Assembly: GCA_964410105.1 (NCBI GenBank)
Contig: CAYPFY010000007.1
Location: forward strand, 88,258-152,257
Length of the DNA stretch: 64,000 nucleotides
From: CAYPFY01 sp964410105
Lineage (GTDB): Bacteria; Bacteroidota; Ignavibacteria; UBA10030; SZUA-254
Direction of reading: 5' to 3'
The notes under the pieces were generated by a model. That model searched no databases and had not been told where the DNA came from. It was given only the letters and a program-made list of their open reading frames with translations. Made by a program: the position numbers and the translations under genes. Below are positions 42,320 to 51,405 of this stretch, piece by piece; positions within the stretch are counted from its first letter, which is position 1, and each line of letters starts with the position of its first letter.

Positions 42320-44122
42320 CTAGTGGGTTGTCTTTACCTGATTTTCCCGGGGAACCCCGAGCCATCCCGAATAAATGGCTTTCTGCAGAGGAGTGGGAGA
42401 CTGCTCTTTCGAGATTCTGTAATTCGGAACGGGGGATGCTGCGATTGCAAGCGTGAAATCACGAAGCTTATCATTCCGGAATGCGGTGATTGAGATCTGG
42501 TCGCCCGCCCGGAAATCGTTAAGGCGATCGTTTAGATCGGCGGCGCGAACCCGGGTTCCGTTGAGGGCCAGGATTTCGTCGCCGATATCGAGCCCCGCCT
42601 CATACGCGGGCGAGGATGCGACGACCCTTGAAACACGCGTTTTCTCGCCGACATCGGCCACCTGTAGGCCGATCCACGCTCTATTCGCGCTATCCTTAGG
42701 GGAAACCGTGAGACCTGCCGTGTGAAGCCATTCCTCCCAGGGGAGAGGCTTTTTCCCCGAGACATAGCTGTCAAAGAAATCCTGGAGGCCGGCGTGTGCC
42801 ACGTCCTCGCAGGAGCGCTGGAAATCCTCAACCGTATAGCCAGGACCAGACAGGGGGAACCGTGCATAGAGAGTGCGGAGCACATCATCGAGAGACGATG
42901 TGTTATTCGACTCCTTTCGGATTTCGAGATCAAGGCCGAGGCTTACGGAGGCCCCCTTGGAATAGTAATCCGTTTCGAGGTTATATGACTGCTCGGTGTT
43001 CTTCCAGTACTTCACCCAGGCATCGAAACTGGATTCCGAGAGAGATTGAACGGCATTTCCGGGGCGCTGGCGGTCTCCCTGGGCCATCTGTGCGAGGCCC
43101 TCGAGAGCTTTCTCAGCGGGGGTGAAACCTGCGCGGCACAGAAGCAAGTCTCCGTAGTAAGACGTCATCCCCTCCGCGATCCAGAGCTCCGGTGTATAAT
43201 TCTCCGTCATATAGTCATAGCGATGAATGCCCCGGGGGCGGAGCTGCTTCACGTTCCACGTATGAAAAAACTCATGGGAGACGAGTCCGAGGAACCCCCT
43301 GTACGAATCGGGATTTCTAAAAACAAACGGGCGAGTTCCCATGATGGTTGAATTAATATGTTCTGTCCCGCCTCCTTCATTTGGCGCGCAGTGAACGAGA
43401 AAGACATACCGCTTATAGGGAAACTGTCCCCAGAACTCCTTGTGGACCTTCACAATTCTTGAGATATCGCGTATGAGCGTATCGGCAACCCAATTCCCCT
43501 CGCCGAACACACTCAGAACATGGGGGACGCCCTCCACAGCGAAGGCAAAATCCTTCTGATTGCCAACCTCTATCGGACAGTCCACGAAGTAATCATAGTT
43601 CGGCGCAGTATAGGATACTCCCTGCCCGTCGAGCCCGGTCGTGACGTGCCAGTTTCTAAACGGATGAACCGCAAGTTCGACCGGGAGATGGCGAAACTTT
43701 TCCGCATACATGAACACGGACGTGCCGTCCACGAAAGCATGGTCGGCATTCAAACCCCGGGTCCTCTGGGTGAATTCATTGGCAAACACCTTGTATCGGA
43801 CCCTCACATCCGGGGCTCCATGCGTTTCTATCCGCCAGACAGATTTCGAGGATTTTTCCCACTGGAGCGATCGTCGTCCGTCGGTCGCAGAGAATTCCTG
43901 CACCCCGCTGGCGAAGTCGAGCACAAGATAGCGTCCCGGTCGCCACACCGGGAGCTGAAGATCAAGGGTTTCGTCCCCGCGCGGAAGATCGGAGAAGACA
44001 ACTTCAACGTCAAGGAGGTGCGATGAGGGAATGGGCATCGCCAAGGAATAGAAAACTTTCTGGTGGGCGAGCGAGGTCATAAAAAAAGCCATCGGGACAA
44101 GGACGGCCCGGGCGACAGTCAT
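42320..44122 (-). CDS. M61 family metallopeptidase with PDZ domain
   Basis: A 600-residue exported peptidase related to glycyl aminopeptidase. Signal peptide MTVARAVLVPMAFFMTSLAHQ from ATG 44122 (a TTG-initiated longer form is less likely). The zinc site is LVSHEFFHTWNVKQLRP (His283, Glu284, His287), the M61 hallmark HExxHxWN. ELWIAEGMTSYYGDLLL supplies the third ligand Glu. Near the C-terminus, a PDZ domain (WIGLQVADVGEKTRVSRVV, AYEAGLDIGDEILALNG) fits the family architecture. First gene of a unit with the phosphatase, CotH-like protein and broken hydrolase. Confidence 0.94.
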   Translation of the reverse strand: MTVARAVLVPMAFFMTSLAHQKVFYSLAMPIPSSHLLDVEVVFSDLPRGDETLDLQLPVWRPGRYLVLDFASGVQEFSATDGRRSLQWEKSSKSVWRIETHGAPDVRVRYKVFANEFTQRTRGLNADHAFVDGTSVFMYAEKFRHLPVELAVHPFRNWHVTTGLDGQGVSYTAPNYDYFVDCPIEVGNQKDFAFAVEGVPHVLSVFGEGNWVADTLIRDISRIVKVHKEFWGQFPYKRYVFLVHCAPNEGGGTEHINSTIMGTRPFVFRNPDSYRGFLGLVSHEFFHTWNVKQLRPRGIHRYDYMTENYTPELWIAEGMTSYYGDLLLCRAGFTPAEKALEGLAQMAQGDRQRPGNAVQSLSESSFDAWVKYWKNTEQSYNLETDYYSKGASVSLGLDLEIRKESNNTSSLDDVLRTLYARFPLSGPGYTVEDFQRSCEDVAHAGLQDFFDSYVSGKKPLPWEEWLHTAGLTVSPKDSANRAWIGLQVADVGEKTRVSRVVASSPAYEAGLDIGDEILALNGTRVRAADLNDRLNDFRAGDQISITAFRNDKLRDFTLAIAASPVPNYRISKEQSPTPLQKAIYSGWLGVPRENQVKTTH

Positions 44123-44276
44123 CTGGCCATGACGCAGAAAACCGCGTGTCGGTGAATATCCACGTGTCAATATGAATATTTTTAGGCTGTTTTCAAATTC
44201 GCCTGGGAGAATTGTCGTCGGGGATCAAGGACGCACGACCTATCACAAAGGAATTCGACTGACGAGGGGAGACGAG

Positions 44277-45968
44277 TCAGGAAAGACGTTTCACAACCAC
44301 GAGGGTCATATCGTCATACTGCGGATGACCGGCCGTATGCTCGTTCACGGCATTCACAATAAGTTCGATGATCTCCGTTGACTCCTTGCCATGATGATTC
44401 CTGATAACGGAGGTGAGCCGATTCTCGCCGAACTGTTCACCTTGGGCGTTCATCGCCTCTGCTACGCCATCAGAATAAATGACCAGAACATCAGAGGGGG
44501 CGAGAGAAACCGTCTCCTGTTCGAACGGATAGTCCTCCATGATGCCGAGGACGATCCCCCCGGTTTTGAGGCGCCGGATATCCCCGTTGGTCGCGTAAAG
44601 AATCGGCGGATCGTGCCCCGCGTTCGTGAACTGCAGCTGATGTGTCTCGGTATCCAGTATGGAATAAAACAGGGTAACAAACTTATCGGAACTCGTGCTT
44701 CGAAACAACAGGGTATTGGACCGCGCAAGACACTCCCGGGCGCTGGGGTCGAGAGTCGTCTGAGCTCGGAGCGTGGCTTGAACGTTTGCCATCAAAAGAG
44801 CGGCCGGGAGACCCTTGCCGGAGACATCCCCGAGGCAGATCGCAAGACGGCGCGGGGTGATCGGTATGCAGTCATACGAATCGCCTCCGACCATATGTGC
44901 TGCCAGCGACCGCCCGGCGATATCATAGCCATGCACATGCGGAAAATCTTTCGGGAGAAGATCATGCTGGATCTTTGCTGCGAGTCGCACCTCTTCCCGC
45001 ATGCTGAGGAGGGCCTTCTCCTCCTCGTAAAGTCGGGCATTCTCGACGGCCACCGCGGCGTGAACAGAGAGGGCCGCGATAATGCTTTCGTCGTCGTGGG
45101 TGAAAAGCCCTGACTTCTTATTGAGAAGCTGGAACACGCCGATGATCTTCCCGTCTTTGTTTTTCATCGGCATGCACAAAATAGTCCGCGTGTGGTAGCC
45201 GGTCCTCCTATCCACATCGGGATTGAAGCGTGGGTCGAGATATGCATCGTCGATCTTCAGCGTATCCCCCGTTGCGCCGACGTAGCCGGCAATTCCTGAG
45301 CCCAATGGAAGCCGGATAACCTGAGATCCCCGGAGAACCCTGGACCAGAGCTCCCCTTTGGATTCATCCACGAGATAAACTGTTCCCCGATCGCCGTTGA
45401 CAATTTTCAGGGCGAGTTCCAGAATGATATCGAGAAGGCGATCGAGATCGAGGGTCGAATTAAGAACCCTTGATGCCTCGACCAGCCACTCGAGCTTACT
45501 CAATTCAGATGCGGAATGCAGGGCGTTCCGCTCCAGCTCGCTCACAAAATGATTATTGAGAGAGCGGAGCCGGATGCTCAGCACCTGGAGCAAGCGGATA
45601 GCGAAGGGGTGACTTTCGGAGAGAAGTCTTTCGAATTCAGGCTTATGAAGCGAATAGGTGACGCACTCGTCCATGGCGATCACACGGGCGGATCGTGGCC
45701 TTCCGTCCACAAGCTCCAGCTCGCCGAAGAAGTCCCCCGGATGGAGAAGCGCAAGCAGTTTCTCCTCGCTGAATCTTCCCTGTTTGACAATGCGGACTCG
45801 ACCTTCGGCGATAAGGTAAAGCTCCTCTCCCTCGCTTTCATCCTCTACGATAATATCTCCGGGATGGTGTCGTCTTTCACGGAGACCTTTCTTCACCGAA
45901 TCAAACGTTGTGCCGTCGATTTGATCGAACAGGATATTATGACGGAGGCGGTCGACGCTGGGCGTCAT
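44277..45968 (-). CDS. cNMP-binding/GAF/SpoIIE-type protein phosphatase
   Basis: A 563-residue soluble signalling protein. Residues ~15-130 form a cyclic-nucleotide-binding domain (GEELYLIAEGRVRIVKQG, GDFFGELELVDGRPRSARVIA). Residues ~160-320 form a GAF domain (RGTVYLVDESKGELWSRV, PLGSGIAGYVGATGD). Residues ~335-560 form a PP2C/SpoIIE domain (VGGDSYDCIPI, LGDVSGKGLPAALLMA, NAGHDPPILY, DGVAEAMN, YDDMTLVVVK). The metal-binding Asp residues are present. Its ATG overlaps the kinase stop by 4 bp (ATGA), so kinase and phosphatase are probably made together. A close paralogue lies at 49925-51208. Confidence 0.93.
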   Translation of the reverse strand: MTPSVDRLRHNILFDQIDGTTFDSVKKGLRERRHHPGDIIVEDESEGEELYLIAEGRVRIVKQGRFSEEKLLALLHPGDFFGELELVDGRPRSARVIAMDECVTYSLHKPEFERLLSESHPFAIRLLQVLSIRLRSLNNHFVSELERNALHSASELSKLEWLVEASRVLNSTLDLDRLLDIILELALKIVNGDRGTVYLVDESKGELWSRVLRGSQVIRLPLGSGIAGYVGATGDTLKIDDAYLDPRFNPDVDRRTGYHTRTILCMPMKNKDGKIIGVFQLLNKKSGLFTHDDESIIAALSVHAAVAVENARLYEEEKALLSMREEVRLAAKIQHDLLPKDFPHVHGYDIAGRSLAAHMVGGDSYDCIPITPRRLAICLGDVSGKGLPAALLMANVQATLRAQTTLDPSARECLARSNTLLFRSTSSDKFVTLFYSILDTETHQLQFTNAGHDPPILYATNGDIRRLKTGGIVLGIMEDYPFEQETVSLAPSDVLVIYSDGVAEAMNAQGEQFGENRLTSVIRNHHGKESTEIIELIVNAVNEHTAGHPQYDDMTLVVVKRLS

Positions 45969-48900
45969 CGGACTGAGAGACCCTGTAATTTCGCAAGGCG
46001 AGCGCGAGCATCGGCGAGTTCAGGAGGTGTAAAATCAGCATTGCGCCAGATCTCCAAGAATTTTTGATAACTCTTCACCGCCTGTTGCCTCTGGCCGAGC
46101 TGTTCCTGGGCGATGCCCAGCCAGTAATAAGCTTTCGCCGAGGCGATCCCCATCGTCGCATATTCGGCAAATGGAAAGATATCTAGATCGAAGCCTGGAT
46201 TATCAACAGGAATCCATCGTGTGAGGCGTTCCAGCTCAGGCAGGGCCTCCTGGAAATGACCGGATTTCACCATGCAGACAGCGGCATGGTAAAATGGCGG
46301 ACGATTAGGAAACAGCAGACGAAGAGCGCCGTCAAAGTGTTCACGAGCGCCCTCATACTTTCCCTCCTCAAAAAGAAGAAGAGCGGTACAATACTCAAGG
46401 GTCGCACGCTGACTGTAATCTTCCCTCACAATCCCGGCCTTCGTCTTGCCGGAGAGCCTAAGGGCCTCCTCGCGATTGCCGCTCTTCAAGAGCGCGACGG
46501 CAAGAACGGCATTGCTGTGGAGAGATGCCGCTTGATCTTTTTCCGTCAGTCGGGAGCGCTCCTGTGAATGCTGGACCATCGAGGAATAATCGCGCATTTC
46601 ATAGTCAAGCATGGCAAGCAATGATAGGTCATCGGTGATCCACGTCGGGTGGTTTTCCCCTCTGTGGCGGGACAACGCACCCAGCAACTGGCTGCGAGCC
46701 TTCGTAAGCTCCCCGTGGACGGCAAAAACCACAATAGGGAACAGATCCCGATAATACTTCTCATCCTCATGTTTCGAGGCCGCAAATTGCGAGAGGCACG
46801 CTTCCGCGGTCGCATCGTCACGCCGGACGAGAGCCAGGCGCAGGATCTTCCCGATGCTTGGAAAATCAGGACGGAACGTACTAGCCTTGCGCCACCAGAT
46901 TGCCGCCGAATCGTAATCACCGAAGAGGGCATAGATATCCCCTCGAGAGTCGTAAGGATTTGGCTCGGCCGGAGCGAGCTCGACATACCGGCCGATCGCA
47001 TGGAACGCCTCCTCCCTGCGGCCGAGGCTGGCAAACGAATAGGCGAGAATGTTCCAGAGGCTCTTATCGAGCGAATCGCGCCCAATACCCCGGAGAAAAG
47101 TCTGAGCAGCCTTGTCGAACTCCCCTATCGCCGAATAGAGAAATCCGAGTTGTAAAACAGTGCCCTGCTCGTGCGGGTATTTTTGAACCAATTCCTCGGT
47201 GAGTGAGACAGCTTTCGGAATGTTCTTTTCCACCTGAGACATATACGCCGATTGGATCGACAGACGTTCCTTCTCGGTAACATTGCCGCTCAGGGAAAAG
47301 GCTTTTGAGAGAGCGCCATCGATTTCCTGGATAGTGAGATCTCCGAGAGAGACGAGCGCATACCGGAAATATGCCATCGCAAAATTTGAATCCAGTTCGA
47401 TTGCCCGTTTGAAAGCGGCCTTGGCCTCTGACCCGTAAAAGCGTTTATCCTGCTCGACCCCTTCGAGGTAAGAACGATAGGCTTCGGGAGATGTTGTCGT
47501 AACGCTTGCCACGGACTTTTCGACCGAAGGGGCGGATGAGCCGACATGAAGATCGCTCTTCACCAGAAGCGCCAGAGTATCCACAAGCGAGAATATCCTA
47601 TCCGGAGCAAACCCGGAGAGGCGCTGCGTGCTCATGATCTTTCCCGAGCGTACTTCGACCAGGCGATATGTGATCGCCAGCGAGGGCTGTTTTTGAAGAA
47701 TGCTCCCCATCAGCATCATCGACACGCCCGCCCGTTGGGCCACCATTGTCGCTGTCGAGGGGGTTATCACTTTCGTGTCCGCCTGTCCCAGTTCTTTTTG
47801 AATATCATAGAGCCGTTCCCGGCTGATCACATCGATGTCCCTCGTCTGGAAAAGCGATGTGGTGAGAAGGTTCGTCAGCATCTCGGCCGTATGATCTCGA
47901 TCTTCGGGATCAGGGATGCTTTCAAAGTACATCACGGCAAGCGAGCTTTTGCCGGATTCGGCGCCGCTGTTGACCGCTGTGATGTGGAAATTGAACGGAT
48001 TGACCATAACGAGGACCAGCGCGAGGATCACGAAGCAGGCGGAGAGGATTGCATATGTCCAGATCCTTCTGGCTCCTTTAGACGGTTGATTTGAAGGTTG
48101 GGCCTGCGTCTGTGCGACCATCGGAATCGTAGTCGTCGCTGCCACATACCCGGAGCGGGCGTATTCCAGGTGTTTCCGTTCACGTCGCAGATCTGCAAGC
48201 AGCTCATCGACGTGCTGGTAACGCTCTTCTCTGTCCTTGGACAGGGCTTTCAAGACTATCCTTTCCATCTCCGGGGTTACTTTGTCATTGAACCGCGCGA
48301 GAGGCAAGGGATCTTCATTCATGAGGGAATAAACCAAGGCCGCGTGATGATCGCCGCGGAACGGAAGCCTCCCGGTGAATAGCTCATAGAGGACAACCCC
48401 GAACGAGAAAATATCGGATCGATGATCAACCTCTTCCCCCCGGGCCTGCTCGGGAGACATATAGGCGGCAGTCCCCAGAGTTGAACCGGCCTTCGTTAAT
48501 TTGGCCGAACCTTTGATCTTCGCGAGTCCGAAATCCATGATCTTCACCTGGCCCTTGGGTGTGATCATCATGTTATCTGACTTTATATCGCGGTGAACGA
48601 TCCCCTTTTCACCTGCTGCCACCAGCCCGTCGCAGGCTTGTATGGCGATCTCAAGGACCCTTTTCACCGGGAGGGGCTCGAGGTCGAGAACCTGCTTCAG
48701 CGTCTGCCCCTCGACATACTCCATAGCGAGGAACAGCTGCCCATCGAACTCGCTGATCTCATAAATCGTTGTGATATTAGGATGGCTCAAGGACGACGCG
48801 GCGCGGGCTTCGTGATAGAACCGCTCCTTCTCGGCGGCGTCCGAGGCGAGATAGTGGGGAAGAAACTTGAGCGCGAGGGGGCGATCGAGCGAAAGGTCGT

Positions 48901-48979
48901 GCGCCTTGTAGACAACACCCATCCCCCCTTCCCCCAGCTTCTCGAGGATTTTATAGTGAGAAATGATTTGACCGATCAC
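45965..48979 (-). CDS. Membrane Ser/Thr protein kinase with extracytoplasmic TPR region
   Basis: A 1004-residue PknB-like kinase. Start at GTG 48979, preceded by GGGAGG eight bases upstream, giving the usual IGQIISHYKILEKLGEGG opening. Kinase features: Gly loop GEGGMGVVYKAHD, Lys38, HRDIKSDN (Asp131, Asn136), DFG at 149-151 and YMSPEQARGE. A single membrane helix lies near residues 303-325. Outside is a TolB/FlgO-like domain (LAVMYFESIPDPEDRDHTA, VSMMLMGSIL), then about eight TPR units to the end. Kinases of this layout are common in Acidobacteria and FCB phyla. It overlaps the cNMP-GAF-SpoIIE phosphatase gene. Confidence 0.94.
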   Translation of the reverse strand: MIGQIISHYKILEKLGEGGMGVVYKAHDLSLDRPLALKFLPHYLASDAAEKERFYHEARAASSLSHPNITTIYEISEFDGQLFLAMEYVEGQTLKQVLDLEPLPVKRVLEIAIQACDGLVAAGEKGIVHRDIKSDNMMITPKGQVKIMDFGLAKIKGSAKLTKAGSTLGTAAYMSPEQARGEEVDHRSDIFSFGVVLYELFTGRLPFRGDHHAALVYSLMNEDPLPLARFNDKVTPEMERIVLKALSKDREERYQHVDELLADLRRERKHLEYARSGYVAATTTIPMVAQTQAQPSNQPSKGARRIWTYAILSACFVILALVLVMVNPFNFHITAVNSGAESGKSSLAVMYFESIPDPEDRDHTAEMLTNLLTTSLFQTRDIDVISRERLYDIQKELGQADTKVITPSTATMVAQRAGVSMMLMGSILQKQPSLAITYRLVEVRSGKIMSTQRLSGFAPDRIFSLVDTLALLVKSDLHVGSSAPSVEKSVASVTTTSPEAYRSYLEGVEQDKRFYGSEAKAAFKRAIELDSNFAMAYFRYALVSLGDLTIQEIDGALSKAFSLSGNVTEKERLSIQSAYMSQVEKNIPKAVSLTEELVQKYPHEQGTVLQLGFLYSAIGEFDKAAQTFLRGIGRDSLDKSLWNILAYSFASLGRREEAFHAIGRYVELAPAEPNPYDSRGDIYALFGDYDSAAIWWRKASTFRPDFPSIGKILRLALVRRDDATAEACLSQFAASKHEDEKYYRDLFPIVVFAVHGELTKARSQLLGALSRHRGENHPTWITDDLSLLAMLDYEMRDYSSMVQHSQERSRLTEKDQAASLHSNAVLAVALLKSGNREEALRLSGKTKAGIVREDYSQRATLEYCTALLLFEEGKYEGAREHFDGALRLLFPNRPPFYHAAVCMVKSGHFQEALPELERLTRWIPVDNPGFDLDIFPFAEYATMGIASAKAYYWLGIAQEQLGQRQQAVKSYQKFLEIWRNADFTPPELADARARLAKLQGLSVR

Positions 48980-49088
48980 GAAGCTTGCCTCCCGGAATTC
49001 CACGTACACGCCCCTCTCTTCGACGCACCGGAAAAGGCCCGCCGAGAAGCTTTCACCCCCTCAGGTGTCTCGGGAATTGTCGTGAAAA

Positions 49089-49847
49089 TCAGAGAAAGCT
49101 CCGTCCTGTGACAACGCTATAACCCTCGACCATCATCTCTTCGCTCGTCATCACGTGCTTTCCCGTCTCCCTCTCAAGCTGCATCTTCCACTGATAAATC
49201 TCAGAAAAGGTATGTTTCACCCTGTTCGTAAGCTCCACAAAGACCCCGCTGGATTCGTAGTCATCTGCCTCACGCTTACTGTCCCAGATACTGATAGAGA
49301 CGACCTTTTCGGGATCCTTCGCATTGTCGATGAGCGATGCATAGCGGCATCCTTTCAGCGCGCGCATGCGAGGAAGGAATTCCGCTGCATAGATCCTCCG
49401 CAGCTCCTCGATCTTTCCTGGGTGAACCTGGGGTGAAACGATCCGGACATAGAGGCCATCCCCCTGCTGTCGGGGGATGAGGCCTCCGTTTTTCTGCGTA
49501 GCAACATTATAGGTGCTCACGACAGGTTCCTCATGCACCGGTTCATATTTCAGCTCGAGGTCATCGGAGAGATGGATTTTCCATTCCGATGAATCGGCGA
49601 GAAATTGTTGAGCATCCTTGACAAGCTGTCCGAAGACTCCGCTTTGCTCATATGCCGCGGCGTGCGCGGGAGATTCCCAGAGAGTCATCGAGATGCACTC
49701 ATCGGCGTGCTGCACGCCCCGGATCAGGCTTGCGTAGAGGCACCCGCTGGTCGCATGGAGGGTCGGGATGACGTGTTCTTCATACTGGCGGTGGAGCGCC
49801 GGCATCATGTCCGGCTTCACCCTGAAGTGGACAAATCGCATGAACAT
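49089..49847 (-). CDS. Tandem ABM-domain protein
   Basis: A 252-residue protein with two antibiotic-biosynthesis-monooxygenase (ABM) domains. Domain 1 (~1-95) has MRFVHFRVKPDMM, CLYASLIRG and MTLWESPAHAAAYEQSGVF; domain 2 (~131-228) has LYVRIVSPQVHPGK, CRYASLIDN and ISIWDSKREADDYESSGVF. The paired segments are evident internal repeats. ABM folds bind heme, quinones or polyketides, or act as dimeric sensors. There is no signal peptide. It sits between the kinase gene (109 bp) and the second SpoIIE-type phosphatase gene (77 bp), all on one strand, which hints at a signalling or stress role, though this is inference. Confidence 0.83.
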   Translation of the reverse strand: MFMRFVHFRVKPDMMPALHRQYEEHVIPTLHATSGCLYASLIRGVQHADECISMTLWESPAHAAAYEQSGVFGQLVKDAQQFLADSSEWKIHLSDDLELKYEPVHEEPVVSTYNVATQKNGGLIPRQQGDGLYVRIVSPQVHPGKIEELRRIYAAEFLPRMRALKGCRYASLIDNAKDPEKVVSISIWDSKREADDYESSGVFVELTNRVKHTFSEIYQWKMQLERETGKHVMTSEEMMVEGYSVVTGRSFL

Positions 49848-49924
49848 AGGGGCATCCTTCTATGAATTCGTCAGGGATCAAGCCCCACGGGACTCTGAGG
49901 ACCGATCGGGGGCTCGGTGCGGAA

Positions 49925-51208
49925 TCACGACGGATTCCGTTTCACGGCTATGATCGTCATATCATCCGATTGCGGCCACGATCCAGCATGGTTTTTCACT
50001 GCGGTGACAACGGTTCTGATGATTTCGGATGCGGGTCTGTGCCGGTTCGCGGCGAGCAGACTCCGCAGAGCGTCTTCGCCGAACTGATCCTTCGATGCGT
50101 TCATCGCTTCCGGGATTCCATCGGAATAGATGACGAGGAGATCCGCCGGCAGCAGCTCCACGGACTCCTCGGCATAGGGGAAATTATCCATGATGCTCAA
50201 GACCACACCCCCCGTCTTGAGCCTCACGACATCCTTTCCATCGGAAAGAAGGAACGGCGGGTCGTGGCCGGCATTGCAGAACTGAAGCTGATTTGTTTCG
50301 ATATCGAGGATTCCATAGAAAAGAGTGACAAACTTTTCGCTGCTTGTGCTCTGGTAAAGCAGTTTGTTCGACCTGGTGATGCATTCACGGGCGGAGGTGT
50401 TCACGAGAGTTTGTCCCCGGAGGGTCGCTTGCACATTGGCCATCAACAGCGAAGCAGGCAATCCCTTGCCGGACACGTCGCCGAGGCTGATAGCGATCTT
50501 GCGATCATCGATCGGGATGAAGTCAAAGTAATCTCCCCCCACCAACTGGGCGGGAATGCTCAGGCCAGAGATCTCATATCCCTTGACGCACGGGGCCTGT
50601 TTGGGCAGGAGCTCGAGCTGAATCTTCGACGCCAGATTAACTTCCTCCTGCATGACGATCAGAGACTTTTCCTGCTCATAGAGGCGGGCGTTCTCTAGGA
50701 TCTGGCCCGACTGGGCGGCGATTATCGAGAGGAGTCGTTTATCATCCTCGGTAAATTCTCCCCCGCCCGACTTATTAAAGACCGCGAGAATACCCACGAG
50801 CCGGTTCTTCACCAGCAGCGGAACGCAGAGAAGGGAGCGGAAATCTCCCTCCGCCCGGAGGCCGGAAAACCGTGAATCGGTTTGCAGATCATTCGAGACG
50901 AGCGGCTTCTTATTGATCAACATCCATCCGAGGATATTCTGATTGAGATGGAACTGCTGATGATCGGATGTGGAATTCTGCGCCCGGATGAGTGTCTTCA
51001 TCTCATTCGGAGCCTGCTCGTCGACGAGAGTAATCATTCCCTGCTGGCCCTGAATCGCGCGCACGGACCGTTTCACGACGCTTTCGATCACGTTATCAAG
51101 GTTCATGGTGGAGCTGATAACCCGGGCCAATTCATTCAGGATCGAAAGCTCGTCGACGGCCTTTCGAAGTCTGCGGTTCTCTTCCTGGAGTTGCGTAAGC
51201 TGATCCAT
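49925..51208 (-). CDS. GAF/SpoIIE-type protein phosphatase (RsbU-like)
   Basis: A 427-residue soluble protein. A short coiled-coil (LTQLQEENRRLRKAVDELS) precedes a GAF domain (residues ~30-185; QGQQGMITLVDEQ, LLCVPLLVKNRLVGILAVFNK) and a PP2C/SpoIIE phosphatase domain (residues ~205-425; VGGDYFDFIPI, LGDVSGKGLPASLLMA, CNAGHDPPFLL, DGIPEAMN, SDDMTIIAVK). It resembles the phosphatase at 44277-45968 through most of its length but lacks the cNMP domain. Relatives such as RsbU dephosphorylate anti-sigma antagonists; no STAS-domain partner is encoded in the window. Confidence 0.93.
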   Translation of the reverse strand: MDQLTQLQEENRRLRKAVDELSILNELARVISSTMNLDNVIESVVKRSVRAIQGQQGMITLVDEQAPNEMKTLIRAQNSTSDHQQFHLNQNILGWMLINKKPLVSNDLQTDSRFSGLRAEGDFRSLLCVPLLVKNRLVGILAVFNKSGGGEFTEDDKRLLSIIAAQSGQILENARLYEQEKSLIVMQEEVNLASKIQLELLPKQAPCVKGYEISGLSIPAQLVGGDYFDFIPIDDRKIAISLGDVSGKGLPASLLMANVQATLRGQTLVNTSARECITRSNKLLYQSTSSEKFVTLFYGILDIETNQLQFCNAGHDPPFLLSDGKDVVRLKTGGVVLSIMDNFPYAEESVELLPADLLVIYSDGIPEAMNASKDQFGEDALRSLLAANRHRPASEIIRTVVTAVKNHAGSWPQSDDMTIIAVKRNPS

Positions 51209-51298
51209 AATCGCACGATGAATGATTCAAACATCTGCGGAGCGTGCAGAGGAATAATTTATTGATTACCGAGTCAAAACACAAACATCGCCTCAGGC

Positions 51299-51327
51299 TT
51301 GTTAAATCCACAAAAATATCATAATTT
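51299..51327 (+). promoter_or_regulatory. Possible promoter of the glycosyltransferase cluster
   Basis: TTGTTA (51299-51304) and TAATTT (51322-51327) are 17 bp apart in an AT-rich part of the 197-bp divergent region between the SpoIIE-type gene and the GT9 genes. The leader would be about 70 nt. Confidence 0.45.
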
Positions 51328-51405
51328 TGATCAGATTCACGGCCGGAAGCGTCCCCGAGGGTATCGCGGACGCAACCGGAGCGATCCAGCACGCACTCTG
51401 AATTA

